NCBI GenBank assembly: GCA_003116975.1
Contig: BGKB01000042.1
Location: 331,139 to 395,138 of the forward strand
Source of the DNA: Aurantiochytrium sp. KH105
Taxonomy: Eukaryota; Sar; Bigyra; Thraustochytrida; Thraustochytriidae
Length of the DNA stretch: 64,000 nucleotides
Direction: 5' to 3'
The notes under the pieces are model-generated. The model was not told the origin of the DNA and made no database searches. It was given only the letters and a program-made list of their open reading frames with translations. Of the stretch, positions 51,037 to 61,523 are shown piece by piece. How positions within the stretch are numbered: the first letter of the stretch is position 1; each line of letters opens with the position of its first letter. The translations under genes were made by a program, and so were the position numbers.

Positions 51037-51708
51037 CAACAACAACAACAGCAGAAGCTTCTTCGGCAGCAGCAGCAACAGCAAGCTCTTGAAGAGCAGC
51101 AAAAGCGCCAAGACCAACGGATTTCACAAAAGGGCGGCCGCAAGGCAGCAAATAAACAAGGAGCGCAGGATCGCACGGGCAATGGTTCTGGCCAGCGGGC
51201 GCTGAGTCGGAAGGAGCAGGAAGAGATGGCGCTTGACATGCAGCGAAAACAGTTGGCGCTGAGCAAAATTTCGCCTCAGGATCTGAAGCTTCTCTATGAG
51301 CAGCACGAGAAAGGATTGTTGAGCCCCGAAAATGAGGCAATTGTTGAGCAGATTATGGAACTACAGAGACAGCAGCAGCAGCAGCAGCAACAGCAGCAAC
51401 AACAGCAGCAGCAGGGATTTAACTACTTGGAGCAGAATTTCGCCAATCTCCCGAACATGAATATGGCGGAGTTGGATCAATTTGAGCAAACGCTTGTGCA
51501 GCAACTGGAGCTTACGCAGCAGGGAATCCAGCAACTCACTGCATGGATGAGCGCCACACCCTTGTCCGCCGAGGATCGAAAGCAGGTGGACGAGGAAGTG
51601 GAAAAGAGGAGGAACCTGGTGACCTTGTTCATTCCTCAAATGTATGCTCAAGTAAGACACCACAAGGCTCGTCTCCAGCAGCAGCAGCAGCAGCAGCAGC
51701 AGAAATAG
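47743..51708 (+). CDS. Large unknown Ser/Gln-rich protein, probably a nuclear co-factor
   Basis: A 1321-residue protein with no recognised family. The N-terminal ~430 residues are a series of ~35-55-residue modules that repeat an (L/S)LA(A/S)L-type motif (SGLAALQSLIGR, SALQALANS, AGLAALSDLVA, SGLASLAKLIGA, AALANLVKLIGAQ), separated by Ser and Pro runs. The middle is charged and Lys-rich with a KKKKKKKRKRN-type stretch. A compact region at about 850-985 (RRAWDVRTLKDKVFESSW...SWFTLKRTWRLLAVEDAE) looks folded. Long Gln runs and Gln-coiled coil follow, ending in a helical tail. Low-complexity codons are the source of most of its length. The repeat motif may bind a partner. The ATG at 47743 has G at -3. 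Confidence 0.65.
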
Positions 51709-52340
51709 TGGTGTGGTCTTCCCTTAATAATTTTTTTTTAATTAATGCAAAATTCTTGGTGATTGATTTCAGTTCCTTGGTGAAGGAAAAGAGTTGCAAG
51801 AAATGATCTTTCTGCCGAAGTGGCAGTGCAATGGAATGTACTGCAATGCGAGAAGACTCATTGCAAGAATGAATCCGAAGTCCTGGAAAGCCGATCACGA
51901 CGCAGACATTAAAGGATTTTTGTAGATGGCACGGGGAAGAAGAGGAGGTTTGATCTGAGAGTGGATTGCAACTGTGAATCTCTGCTTTTTATTTCAATTG
52001 AACATCCATTTATCTTCAGACGGGGGTAAAAATAGTGAATTTCTGTTGCAGACTTGAAAAATTCAGGCCTCACTTGTGCCTTTTCAAATAAAAACTGTGG
52101 TGTTGTTCGCCAATTAGTCACTTGGCGGTCGGTCGATCGATCGATCGATTTCCTGTGCGGATGATAAAAAATTACAGAACACAAACAAATTGCTTGATGG
52201 TATTCTTATCCTAGTTTCAAATAAGAGCAAGCCGGAAAGAAGCACATCTGTACATCAAGAGCCTACACCAAGCCAACGTGAGAACGCTAGGTCTCAGTTA
52301 TGCTTGGAGGGTCGGGAGCAGAATAGTAATGGTCACGAAA
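51709..52340. other. Convergent 3' spacer
   Basis: AT-rich for this window, with a short (CGAT)n run near 52133-52150. It holds the 3' UTRs of two convergent genes. No gene or RNA was recognised. Confidence 0.55.
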
Positions 52341-53390
52341 TCAGCGTGCCGCAAGAATCTGTTGCGGCTGATGTTGCTGCTGCTGCTGCTGTTGATGTTG
52401 CTGGACCGCGACGTCTTTGTGCGCGGTCTTTGCCTCATCATCAGAGGGGTCATGAATGTGTACGTTGCGCAGGTTTGAGACCTCCTTGGCCAGAGGATCG
52501 GAACTATCGTCAAGCTCGCTCTCGCGAAGGTCGAAAAAGTTGTTCACTCGCTGTTCCTGATCTTCTTGGCGTTGGTCTCGAGGGCAGGTGTCGACGCTAT
52601 CTTCATCGCGGGCATCGTCGTCGTCGTCTTCCTCTCCTTCCGACGAGGACGAGGTGTTGTCGCGAGGCGAGGTATCGGAGATGGTGAATCGGAGCGCGGA
52701 GACGCGCTCAGCCTCGGCCACGACGCGCTGGAGGCTAACCAGGTAGGGGTGGTGAAAGATGGAGACCTTCATGCCACGGCCGCCTCCATGCAAAAGGACG
52801 GGCACGCCCTCTTCCTCGGACTTGGACTGCTCAACAATGCGCAGACACAGGTCGTCGAGGAGTTCGCGCACCCCGCCGATGAGCTGCGCGTCCATGCCGA
52901 TAAGACGCACGACGTCAACAGAGGAGAACTTTTGGCCAAGCACAAAGAACTGGTGGAGGAGCTCATCTGTAAAGTGCCGTTCCCTGCGGAGGCCCATCCA
53001 TGTCTTTGTACCTTCCGCGAAGCAGATGGACTTGGACTTGCGGACTGTTTGAGCGTCTTCGAGTCGAGACTCGCGGTTGTAGACGGGCGGCGCCGCAGCA
53101 GTCATTGGGGCAGCTGCTTCGGCTCCGGCGGCGGATTCTCGGACTGGGTCTTTGGCGGCCGTCTTCTTGGTCTTCTTTACGTTTTCCTTGCTCGCGTTGT
53201 TGTTGTTAATGTTGTTATTGTTGGTCTTTGTGTGCTTTTGTTGCGACTGCGCGGCGTCGGTCTCGACCTTGGGTAGCCCGCAGCTCACGGCCTGGCGCTT
53301 GCGGGTCTCCAGCTCGAAGGGAATGCCGCGGCCAAAGCTCCGCTTCACGCGTTTCACGCTGCCTTCGTAGCCCAATTTGCGCGCGAACAT
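52341..53390 (-). CDS. Unknown protein with acidic C-terminal tail
   Basis: A 349-residue protein of no recognised family. The N-terminus is short and basic (MFARKLGYEGSVKRVKRSF). A low-complexity Lys/Asn/Ala linker follows (about 45-110). The core (about 120-240) is ordered: FAEGTKTWMGLRRERHFTDELL, then FSSVDVVRLIGMDAQLIGGVRELLDDLC, VPVLLHGGGRGMKVSI and VSLQRVVAEAERV. The tail is Ser/Asp/Glu-rich and ends in a Gln/His run. The core's alternation of helices and strands suggests a small fold, perhaps a recognition domain. The ATG at 53390 is chosen because codons upstream are low-complexity. A leader intron beginning near 55.6 kb is possible. Confidence 0.6.
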   Translation of the reverse strand: MFARKLGYEGSVKRVKRSFGRGIPFELETRKRQAVSCGLPKVETDAAQSQQKHTKTNNNNINNNNASKENVKKTKKTAAKDPVRESAAGAEAAAPMTAAAPPVYNRESRLEDAQTVRKSKSICFAEGTKTWMGLRRERHFTDELLHQFFVLGQKFSSVDVVRLIGMDAQLIGGVRELLDDLCLRIVEQSKSEEEGVPVLLHGGGRGMKVSIFHHPYLVSLQRVVAEAERVSALRFTISDTSPRDNTSSSSEGEEDDDDDARDEDSVDTCPRDQRQEDQEQRVNNFFDLRESELDDSSDPLAKEVSNLRNVHIHDPSDDEAKTAHKDVAVQQHQQQQQQQHQPQQILAAR

Positions 53391-56137
53391 CTCGCGAGGG
53401 CGGGGCCTTGCGAGCGGGGGTTCTTGGCTTGACTGGCTGCTTGGATTCGATCTGCGCTCGCAGGCTGGCTCACAGGCTTGCTTGCTTGAGAGAGAGCGAG
53501 AGCTGAGCTGCGCCCCACCGGACCTCGCCGTTGAGGCGGTTTCGCCGCCTCGATGCCTCGGGGGGCCGAGCACGAAGGGCGCGAAGAGCACGCGCACGTG
53601 CCCGCGCTGCCTGCCTGGCTGCCTGCCTCTGCCGCGCTGCGAGGGCGAGCGGGGCCGGGACCAGGGGAGAAGGGAGGCGGCGCGCGGGAAAGGCCTCTCG
53701 CGGCTGGCTGCTCGGGCGAGGGATGGAGAGGAAGAGGGAAGAAAGAAGTCAAGGGAGGGAGGGAGGGAGGTCTGTGCGGCTCGCAGGCGGGTGATGAGCG
53801 AGCGGAGGCTGTGACGAGGCTGCTGTGCTGCGCCTGCGACCGCTCCTCGCCGGACGTGCTGGCTGGCTACGCGCGGACGCTGCCGCGGAGGTCTTGCGGT
53901 CTGCTCTGGTCTGCTTTGCTCTTGCTTTGGAGGCCGCCCAAAGCGCGTGCTCAGCGTCGAGGCTCGGCTCCCCAATCACTCACGCCCTCACTCACCCACG
54001 CACGCCAAAACGGCCTCTGCTCCTCGGCAGGCAAGCAAGTTGCCAGTCTGCGCCGTGGCGTCTCCTCGCGTCGCGTCCTGATCGCGCGGACCGGGGCCTG
54101 GGCTGGCGGGCGTCGCGCGGCGAGGCGTGGCCGGCTCGTGCTCTGCTTTGGCGCTCTGCCGGTGGCCGCCCATACTCGCTCTCTCTGCTCGTCTCTCCCC
54201 TTCTATCTCTCTCTCTCTCTGTCTCTGAGGCGCCGCTCGATCGGCGCGGCCTGGCCGAGGCCCAGACTCGCGGCACGCCCCCCTGGGTGCGGGCAGCAAG
54301 GGGGGCCCTGCGCGAGTCGCGGCGCAACGCGGCGGCAAGGGGCACGGTGCACAATAGGGGCCGTGGGCGGGTGAGGCCGCGCGGAGGCGCGGGGTGCCCC
54401 CCTGCGGGCACCTACCGCGGCGCGTGCAGGGGCAGCCTGCGTGTCTACCGCCGGGCACGCGCTGCACGCACCGCGCGGGAAGAGCAAGGCCTTCAAGGAG
54501 AGAAGCGCGTGCGATGCGAGCGGCCCCGACATGTGCCGCTGCTGCTGCTGCTGCTTGCTTGCTTAGGCTGATTGTGCTGGCCGCCGCGCCGCGCGTGCCG
54601 CTGGCGCCGGCGCATGCCCTGCAGACGCTCCCTCGCCGCCCCGGCACGCGCGGCCGGCAGGCGAGGGACTTGCGGAGCCACAGAGGCGGCCCGGCTGAAT
54701 ACTTTTTTATTTACAGATGGCAGGTGCCCGGGGTGTGTACCTACGTTCTGTTCCGTTTTAGGAGGGAACAGGGCCGGAGAGTCGACCGGGTGCCCCCCAG
54801 CGGGGAGGGGTAACAGGGGCGCGAGGGGGGCGCGAGGGGGCACCGGGGAGAGAGGGGCGAAGTGAGCGCGTGCACGCGCTGCTGCACTCACTGCACTGCT
54901 CGCTCACATCGCACCGCACCGCTTCGCTTCGCTTCGCATCGCATCGCTCGCTCTCGCTCTCGCTCTCGCTCTCCGCGTGGAGTCGAGGCGACGCGAGTCG
55001 AGGCGGAGCACGTCGCGGAAAGCGCCTTCTGCGAGGCCTCTTCGGCCCACCCTGCGAGCAACTCCAGCTGCGCGGACGCTCGGGACGACCGAGGCCGGCC
55101 CGAGAAATAGGCCCTCGCTCCCTCTCTCCCGCTCGCGCCGGGTATATCGCGGGCTAGCCAGCAGCAGCGGAAGCAGCCTCGCCGCAGCAGCGGCAGCAGC
55201 CAAGAAGCACGTGGATGAGCAGGTAGTGAGGCGCGCTACTACACGCGCCATCACGCGAACTTGGCACGGATGGTTGAAGTCGCGCGTTTATTCACTTCAC
55301 TTCACTTCACTGTCAATCAAGTTGCTTCTGCCACTGGCCATGGCTGGCATGGTGGTTGGCTGGCTGCGCCGCGTAGCTCTTGATGGAGTTGACAGTGAAT
55401 CCTGGTCGCAGGTGCTGGCTGGCTGGTCTGGTGGCCATTGGGCGCGCGACTGGTTGGCTGGCTGGTTGGCCATGGCCATCGGTGGGTCGTCGACAGCGCG
55501 CGCAGTGCAGCGTGTGAGGCCTTTGCACTGCGCGTGCAGGTCCTGGCTCGCAGCACGAGCAGCTTGACGGGCACTGTGCACGCACAGGAAAAAGTACTAC
55601 CTACTATACCTGGGCGCTCGCGGAGGCCGCTGGCCGAGGCGCGTGCCCGTTCTTCAGGGTGGGGTGGGGAGGGGAGTGGGCTTGGTGGTGCGAACGATAA
55701 CAACGTTTGGCGGCCACTACTGGCCACGGACATGTGATCGCTCTTCTCGGAGTTTATGAAAAATAAAGATCGAAAATTGTTGGTGTTTTTTTTTGGTTGC
55801 TATACGTGGATGGAATGGTGTGCGCCTTGCTTGCCAGCCTACAGTGTCCTTGAATCAATGACGATAATGATGACGTGAATGACATGGACGAATAGAACAT
55901 GCTTGCTCGAGGACCAACATCTTCCGGTAGGATCTTTTCCCCTCGTCTTGCACTCGCCAAACGACGACGTCGTCACTCGCAACAGCAGCAGCCAATAGTT
56001 TCTGCATCAGCAGCTGCAGATTGAATTGCATCGTTTTTCGTGTGTTGTGTCGTGTCGAAGGCCCGAGTCGTCCTTGGCTGTCTGTCTGTCTGGCTGGCAG
56101 GCAGGGAAAGAAAGCAAAGGAAACAGGTTTGTCCTGC
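53391..56137. other. 2.7-kb gene-free stretch between minus-strand genes
   Basis: Very GC-rich from 53400 to 55250, then more balanced. It contains GTATAGTAGGTA on the minus strand (55598-55609), with a donor-like GTAGGT, so a long leader intron of the 52341-53390 gene might run through it. Two 11-bp arms (55306-55316 and 55389-55399) are reverse complements, 72 bp apart, within a TGGCTGGC-repeat region. An ATG-started 99-codon plus frame at 54514-54813 begins with an Ala/Leu signal-like stretch but has no family resemblance. No gene is called. Confidence 0.45.
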
Positions 56138-57460
56138 TTACTTGCCGTTCGGATACTGGCCCCGAATCGAGTCCGCAGCGGCCTGAGAAATGCAGCGGTC
56201 CTGCACGGCCTGGTGCAAAAAGACGTCGAGGATCTTAGCGGCGCCAGGGGCATCGAGCTCCAAGTCCGGAAGAGCCTGAAAGAGACGACGAAAGCCAATC
56301 TCCATCTGCTTTTCGGAAATAATCTCCCGCGAGCTGAGCTCCGCCAGCAGCGACGACATCATGGCCTGCTCGCGCTCGCGACAGTCAAGACTGATCACCA
56401 CGGCACGCTTGACGACCTCGTGGTGAAAGTGACCCACATTGAGACGCTTCACAAGGTTGCAAGCCTCGTCGATGTCGCTCGAGCTCGTAAACTCCTCGAG
56501 AAGCATCTTGATCTCATGCTTGAGCTCCGAGACAGAGGCCCGCGAAGTCGGGCCCCAAACGTGCTCGAGACGCACGAGGCCATGTTTGATGGAGAGCAAA
56601 ATCTTGGCGTTCTCCACGACCTCGGCGCCAATGTGCTGGATGAGCGGGTCGTTGAGGAACGAGGGCGGCAGGATCTCGTCCGCCACGGCGCGAGCGACAA
56701 ACTGACTGAGAAACTTTTTCGCGTTCGGAATGTCGAGGCTGAGATCGTCGATCAGCTCAAAGAGCCGCTCGAAGCCCTTGGCAACTTGAGCTGCCGAGAG
56801 AATGCGCGACCCGTGCAGCTCCGAGAGCGCCACCGAGACGAGCTCGCGCTCGCGCGCTTTGCGCTCCATGCCAAGGGTCACGGCACGGCGCACGAATTCG
56901 TACAGGAGCATGGAGCTGTGCAGCTCCACGACGGACCTCTTCAGATCATCAATGTCCTCGCTCGAAAGGTACTCGGCGACGATGGACACGCTCTTGACCT
57001 TGAAGTCGGCAAGGGGCATCTTGGCGGGCAGTTGCTGCGTCTCGAGGGACGACTGCGAAGGCGGCGCGCCAAAGAGATGTCCGCCGCCCTGCAGGCCCTG
57101 CAGGCTGATGCCCGCCTTTTGGGCCATGGCCTGGTGGTGGTCCAGGATCGAAAAGATGGCATCCTCCTCGCCCTGCTCGTCGAAGCTGTCATAGTTCGGG
57201 TCGTTCTTGTTGATGGCCGGTTCCGCGCCCAGCTCATCGCCCGGCTTGCCCCAGGTGTACTTGCTGTGGCCGCCGCCGCCCTTCTTGGCCCACCCGCGCT
57301 TGCCCTTGAGCCCCGCGCGGTCGTGCCTCGCTACCGGCACTTTGCCCACGCCGCCGCCCGCGCCCGCGCCCGCGCCGCCGCTCGCGCCGCCGGGCGGCTT
57401 GCTCGCGCGGTTCGCGTGCGCCTTCTGCAGGGCCGCGCGGGTCGCGCTGCCCATCTGCAT
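56138..57460 (-). CDS. PDCD4 homologue with two MA3 domains
   Basis: A 440-residue protein matching PDCD4, which in animals binds the helicase eIF4A through its MA3 domains and inhibits cap-dependent translation. The N-terminal region carries the family's Gly-rich motif GWAKKGGGGHSKYTWGKPGDE and NDPNYDSFDE. MA3-1 is at about 150-268 (LKRSVVELHSSMLLYEFVRRAVTLGMERK) and MA3-2 at about 313-425 (DIDEACNLVKRLNVGHFHHEVVKRAVVISLD). This is close to the metazoan and plant layout. The serine-rich regulatory RSRSP segment of animal PDCD4 is not seen. The ATG at 57460 has A at -3; an in-frame ATG two codons later is equally possible. Confidence 0.93.
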   Translation of the reverse strand: MQMGSATRAALQKAHANRASKPPGGASGGAGAGAGGGVGKVPVARHDRAGLKGKRGWAKKGGGGHSKYTWGKPGDELGAEPAINKNDPNYDSFDEQGEEDAIFSILDHHQAMAQKAGISLQGLQGGGHLFGAPPSQSSLETQQLPAKMPLADFKVKSVSIVAEYLSSEDIDDLKRSVVELHSSMLLYEFVRRAVTLGMERKARERELVSVALSELHGSRILSAAQVAKGFERLFELIDDLSLDIPNAKKFLSQFVARAVADEILPPSFLNDPLIQHIGAEVVENAKILLSIKHGLVRLEHVWGPTSRASVSELKHEIKMLLEEFTSSSDIDEACNLVKRLNVGHFHHEVVKRAVVISLDCREREQAMMSSLLAELSSREIISEKQMEIGFRRLFQALPDLELDAPGAAKILDVFLHQAVQDRCISQAAADSIRGQYPNGK

Positions 57461-58193
57461 CGTGCGCGCGCCGCTCGCGAGCTCGCTCTTCGCGAGCTCG
57501 AGCTTGCTCGCTTGGGACGAGAAGGATGGACGAATCTGCGCGGCCTCGGGACGCCGAAATGCGACCCAGCGACCGCCGCGCCCGCGGACTCCCTCTTCGC
57601 GCGAGGCGGCGACGCAGGCAGGCGGGCGGGCAGAGGGGCAGGCGGGAGGGCACGAGCGGCGCGCGCGCGAGGATGCAGAGGCGGAGCGCGGGGAGGGGAC
57701 CGCCCGGACGTGGACGCGCCTGCTGTCGCTGTGCTGTGGCGCTTTCTGGATTTGATTGATATCGCCGGCCCGGAAAAAATAGGAAAATATCTTTTTGTTT
57801 TCCCCCTTTTCTTGTTTTTATCTTCTCTGTTTCGGGCCCGATTCCGAGTCGGCGTAGATTTTGTCGCCTGGCTGGCTGCAGGGCTAGGTTGGGTGTAGTT
57901 ACGTTGTGGCGTGGCCTAACGAAGGGCTAGCAAACGCGGTAAGCTGGCCGAAGTGGAGTGCAAATCGCGGCCTGGCGAAACAATAACAATAATAGGTCAA
58001 GAGGTAAGTGATGTGACTGAAAATCCACTTTTCGGAGATGGAGGCGAGGGAGACCATACCAGCCAGCCCGTCGTAACCTGGTCGCATCACATTGTCCGCC
58101 AAGTGCAGGATGCGAACGCATGCGAGACAAGGAAAGAAAATCATCAGGATCACACAAAAGAACATGGTATACTCAGGCAAATGGGCGAGGCCA
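57461..58193. other. Spacer between two minus-strand genes
   Basis: 57461-57760 is the GC-rich leader of the PDCD4 gene, followed by an AT-rich stretch with a T-rich run (57780-57830) and the 3' side of the ciliary gene. No gene was recognised. Confidence 0.5.
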
Positions 58194-59669
58194 CTAAGTC
58201 CACTCAAAGGTGCGGCGAGGGAAGTTCTCAAGCAAATCGGCGTCAGCGGTTGCCTCCTCGCGGAGCTTTTCAATCTTCTTGTTGAACTCCTCCGTGTAGC
58301 GCGCGGCCCGCTGATCAATGAGAAGCTCGCGCTGGCGCTCAATGGCGGCAAGACGCGCCTTTTCGTCAATCTGCGCGCGAAGCAGATCCTGGTTGAGCAT
58401 ACGGCGCCCGCGCTCTTCGCGCTCGTGCTGACGGTGGCGCTCATTGGCTTCCTCGTCGAGTTTGCGCTGACGAGCAATGTAGTCTTCGTCTGCAAGACGC
58501 TCCTCGAGCGCCTGGTTCTGTCGCTCGGCAATCTGCCGCTGCCGCGTCTCGTCAACCTCTTTCATGAGACGTGCGCGCGCTTCGGCGTCGGCAGACCACT
58601 GCGCCTCGCGCTTGAGCCATACCTTTTCGGACTCCTCTTGCCGAATGCGTTCCAAGTCGCTCTCATCGCGTGCCTCGCGGATGGCCAGCTCGCGAAGATG
58701 GGCCTGATAGTCCTGGGACGCCTTGCGCATCTCCGCCTGCTTGGCGCGCTCATTCTCGGCGGCCTTGCGGTCACCCTCCAGTTGCTGGTTCAAGAGGTAT
58801 TTGTCGAGACGTTGCTCTGCCTCCGCCTCGGCGGCGCGCTTCATCGCCCGGTCCAGGTTCTCTTGCTGAACGGCAATGCGCGCCAATCGCTGCTCCTCCT
58901 CGCGGCGAATCGCAGCCTCGCGCTCTTCATCCTCCTCAGCTCGCCACTGGGCGCGCCACTGGGCACGCCTCGCCTCGAGCTCGTCGACCTCTGCCTGTCG
59001 CCGCTTTCGAAGCTCCTGGACCTGGGAGTCGAGCATAGTGCGCATCTCTTCGTTGCGCACCGCGGCCTCGCGGCGCTCGCGCTCCTCGCGAGCCCGCTTT
59101 ACCTCAATACTGGCGTGCCACTCGCGCGCGAACTCTTCGTCCTCGCGAGCACGCGCCTCTTCTTTGGCACGTCGTTCATCGAGCTGGACGCCGCGATCCC
59201 GTGTGACCTTGAGTGTGCGCATCTTGGACTGCTGAAGTCGCATCTCGTCTTGGGCGAGGCGGTCTCGTTGCTCGAGGCACTTTTTTGCGAGCGCCTGTCG
59301 CTTCGCTTCGCGGTCATCCTTGAGCTGTTTGGCGCGCGCTGCCATGCGCACGCGACGCTGCTCGGGGGTCTCAAAACTGTTGCGAAATTCCTCCTCGAGT
59401 TGTTCGCGCTCGCGTTGCAAAAGATCTGCGAGCGCGCGCCGTCGTCGGTCCAGATTTTGCTCATGCGCAGCGAGACGCTGCTGCATGCCGGCACGCACGC
59501 GCTGACGTGCCATGGCTGCTTCGGATTTTTGCTCCCATTTCGCGAGGTCTGTGAAGCGGTCTACTTGCCGAATACCGGCCTCGAGGTGTGCCCTGCGCTG
59601 CTCGCCCTCGCGTCTCTTGATGATCGTGTAGTCCGCGGGGAGCTTTCGCGTCGGCTTAAAGGCGTCCAT
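58194..59669 (-). CDS. CFAP53-like ciliary coiled-coil protein (TPH domain)
   Basis: A 491-residue protein that is almost entirely charged alpha-helix with Glu/Arg/Ala/Gln heptads, as in the trichohyalin-plectin-homology (TPH) family. Overall length, the N-terminal helical hairpin and the segment RRALADLLQREREQLEEEFR, TPEQRRVRMAARAKQLKDDRE resemble CFAP53 (CCDC11), a microtubule inner protein of motile cilia. Other TPH proteins (CFAP45, MNS1) are alternatives. The C-terminus ends ENFPRRTFEWT. The start is an ATG with G at -3. It implies that the organism makes a motile flagellum at some life stage. Confidence 0.72.
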   Translation of the reverse strand: MDAFKPTRKLPADYTIIKRREGEQRRAHLEAGIRQVDRFTDLAKWEQKSEAAMARQRVRAGMQQRLAAHEQNLDRRRRALADLLQREREQLEEEFRNSFETPEQRRVRMAARAKQLKDDREAKRQALAKKCLEQRDRLAQDEMRLQQSKMRTLKVTRDRGVQLDERRAKEEARAREDEEFAREWHASIEVKRAREERERREAAVRNEEMRTMLDSQVQELRKRRQAEVDELEARRAQWRAQWRAEEDEEREAAIRREEEQRLARIAVQQENLDRAMKRAAEAEAEQRLDKYLLNQQLEGDRKAAENERAKQAEMRKASQDYQAHLRELAIREARDESDLERIRQEESEKVWLKREAQWSADAEARARLMKEVDETRQRQIAERQNQALEERLADEDYIARQRKLDEEANERHRQHEREERGRRMLNQDLLRAQIDEKARLAAIERQRELLIDQRAARYTEEFNKKIEKLREEATADADLLENFPRRTFEWT

Positions 59670-60284
59670 CTCGCTGTTGCGCTCCTTGCTCTAGCTCAGG
59701 GTCCGGGTTTTCGGCCAAAGCCGCAGCTTCGTTGTCCTCTTGTTCTTGGCCCCTCTCGTCAACTTTCCCCTCCTCTTGACGCACGCGCACGAGGAGCGGC
59801 AGCTCGTGCGACGACGCTTTCTTTGCCGGCGGTTTGCGCGCACGCAGTTCGGGTCACGCGGACGTTGTTGTTTTGGCTCAGGCCCGTGGACGCGGGCGCA
59901 GACGCCGCTACCTCCCTGGTCTGCTTGCGCGCCTGCCTGCCTGCCTCCGGCCCTCGCGCCTCCCGCGCCTCCGCGACTGCCGCGCAAGCGCCGCTATCGA
60001 GCTCTACGCGCGGGCGCGTGGCTCCTGGGTGGTCTTCCTCCCTCCTCCCGGTCCTTGGTTTTTTTCTTTCTTCATCATTGAGCGAGCATCACCAAAACCA
60101 AAAAGTCGAGGGCGGAAACAATTATAGGCGTTGGGTTCGCCGTCGACTTATTGGCCGAGAGGAGGAGCGGAGTTGCGACGACGACGGGATCCGTCTTGCT
60201 GATATTAGCTGGCGTTGGGCCTGTCGAAGATCTAAAGAATCAGTCTGTTCATCGCCGGCGCCTTGAATAATAAAAGTGGAAAAT

Positions 60285-60350
60285 GGAAAGGAAAGGAAAG
60301 GAAAGGAAAGGAAAGGAAAGGAAAGGAAAGGAAAGGAAAGGAAAGGAAAA
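60285..60350. repeat. (GAAAG)n microsatellite
   Basis: Thirteen near-perfect pentamers, ending in GAAAA. Confidence 0.95.
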
Positions 60351-60392
60351 GAAGTGGATAGCTGTAGGACTTCGTGAAAAGTGGTGAGGCAC

Positions 60393-60461
<69 letters not shown>

Positions 60462-60484
60462 CTGCCTGCTTGCCTGCTTGCTTA
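60393..60484. repeat. (CTTG)n microsatellite
   Basis: About 23 tetramers, perfect for the first ~68 bp, with CCTG variants towards the right end. Confidence 0.95.
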
Positions 60485-60687
60485 CTTCGCTGCCTTACAA
60501 TGAGTATATCGCTTTTCGGAAAAGAAAAACTTTACAAACAAAAACCTTCGCTTCCCTTCTTGCTCGCTTGCGAAACGGCTCTGCGATCGGGCGGCCGCGC
60601 TCACATGCTTGCTGGCTGGCCGCGAGAGATGAGGAAGTCAAAGCACAATCTCGCTTTTGCTACGTGCGTGGGTAAAATCGGGAAAAG

Positions 60688-61224
60688 ATGCTCGGAACAA
60701 CAGCGTGGGCGCGTGGCATGGCGCTCGTGAGCGTGGTGCTCGCAGCACAGAGCTCAGACGTATACGCGGCGCCGGCCATTGAGCAAGCTGAAGTCACCTG
60801 CCCCGAGGGGTTCGTTTTTCGGCAATGCGGCACACCTTGCCCAACAACCTGTGACAATTATGGTGAACAGACAATGTGCATTAAAATGTGCAAGTCTGGA
60901 TGCTTTTGCCCATCAGATAAAATCCTCGACGAGGCCACCTCAAGCTGCGTAGATTCGATCGCTGCGTGTTCAAACAAGCCGCTTGCAAGTGGCACTGATG
61001 CTGACGAAGCACACAGTCAAGCCGTAGACGCGCAGACTGTCGCCTTTGCTGTAAGTGGCATGCTCTTTGCCGTGCTCTGCGCAGCCATCATGCGCTGCGT
61101 ACGCCGAAGCGCTGCGGCCCCAAAGGTCGTCGCTCGTCCCACAGGAAACAAGCTCAAAGTCGTCGATCTCAACCTCAATCGCGCAGGTGCGTCGCCTGAA
61201 GAAGTATCCACGCAGCACGTGTAG
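60688..61224 (+). CDS. Secreted single-pass TIL-domain protein
   Basis: A 178-residue type I membrane protein. A signal peptide is likely at about 1-28 (AWARGMALVSVVLAAQS, possibly starting at the second Met). A cysteine-rich trypsin-inhibitor-like (TIL) module follows (about 37-92): CPEGFVFRQCGTPCPTTC...CIKMCKSGCFCP...SSCVD...AC, ten cysteines in the order of TIL domains. A membrane segment lies at about 112-135 (VAFAVSGMLFAVLCAAIM), then a 40-residue basic tail. TIL domains occur in serine-protease inhibitors and in mucin/von Willebrand factor-type proteins; function here is unknown. Start AAAGATG, A at -3. Confidence 0.8.
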   Translation: MLGTTAWARGMALVSVVLAAQSSDVYAAPAIEQAEVTCPEGFVFRQCGTPCPTTCDNYGEQTMCIKMCKSGCFCPSDKILDEATSSCVDSIAACSNKPLASGTDADEAHSQAVDAQTVAFAVSGMLFAVLCAAIMRCVRRSAAAPKVVARPTGNKLKVVDLNLNRAGASPEEVSTQHV

Positions 61225-61523
61225 GTAGAGATTTACGAAAACGAAAAACAAAATGTATGTTAGCTTTATTTCGTTCGACCTGGACAAATCATGATTCACG
61301 TGATCAATTGAGTAGCAAAGTTGGAGAGAAAGGGCAAGCAAAATGAGGGAAAACCAATTTCTGACAATCTTTGCACCCTGGGACCTGTAAAAGGACTTTG
61401 AGATGATGAAGAATGCAAGAGTAAAAAATCGTGCACAAACAAAACATGTTTTTACTGTTAGTAAATTGCAAGCGAACTACTCGTAGTATCAAAGACAAAA
61501 GGGGAGTGGGTGGGTGTTCTCGC

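Larger units (their letters stand above)
59670..60687. other. Divergent promoter region with two microsatellites
   Basis: Between the ciliary gene (-) and the TIL-domain gene (+). It is GC-rich to 60060, then has a (GAAAG)n array (60285-60350) and a (CTTG)n array (60393-60484) only 43 bp apart. The second array lies about 200 bp upstream of the ATG at 60688. Confidence 0.6.
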
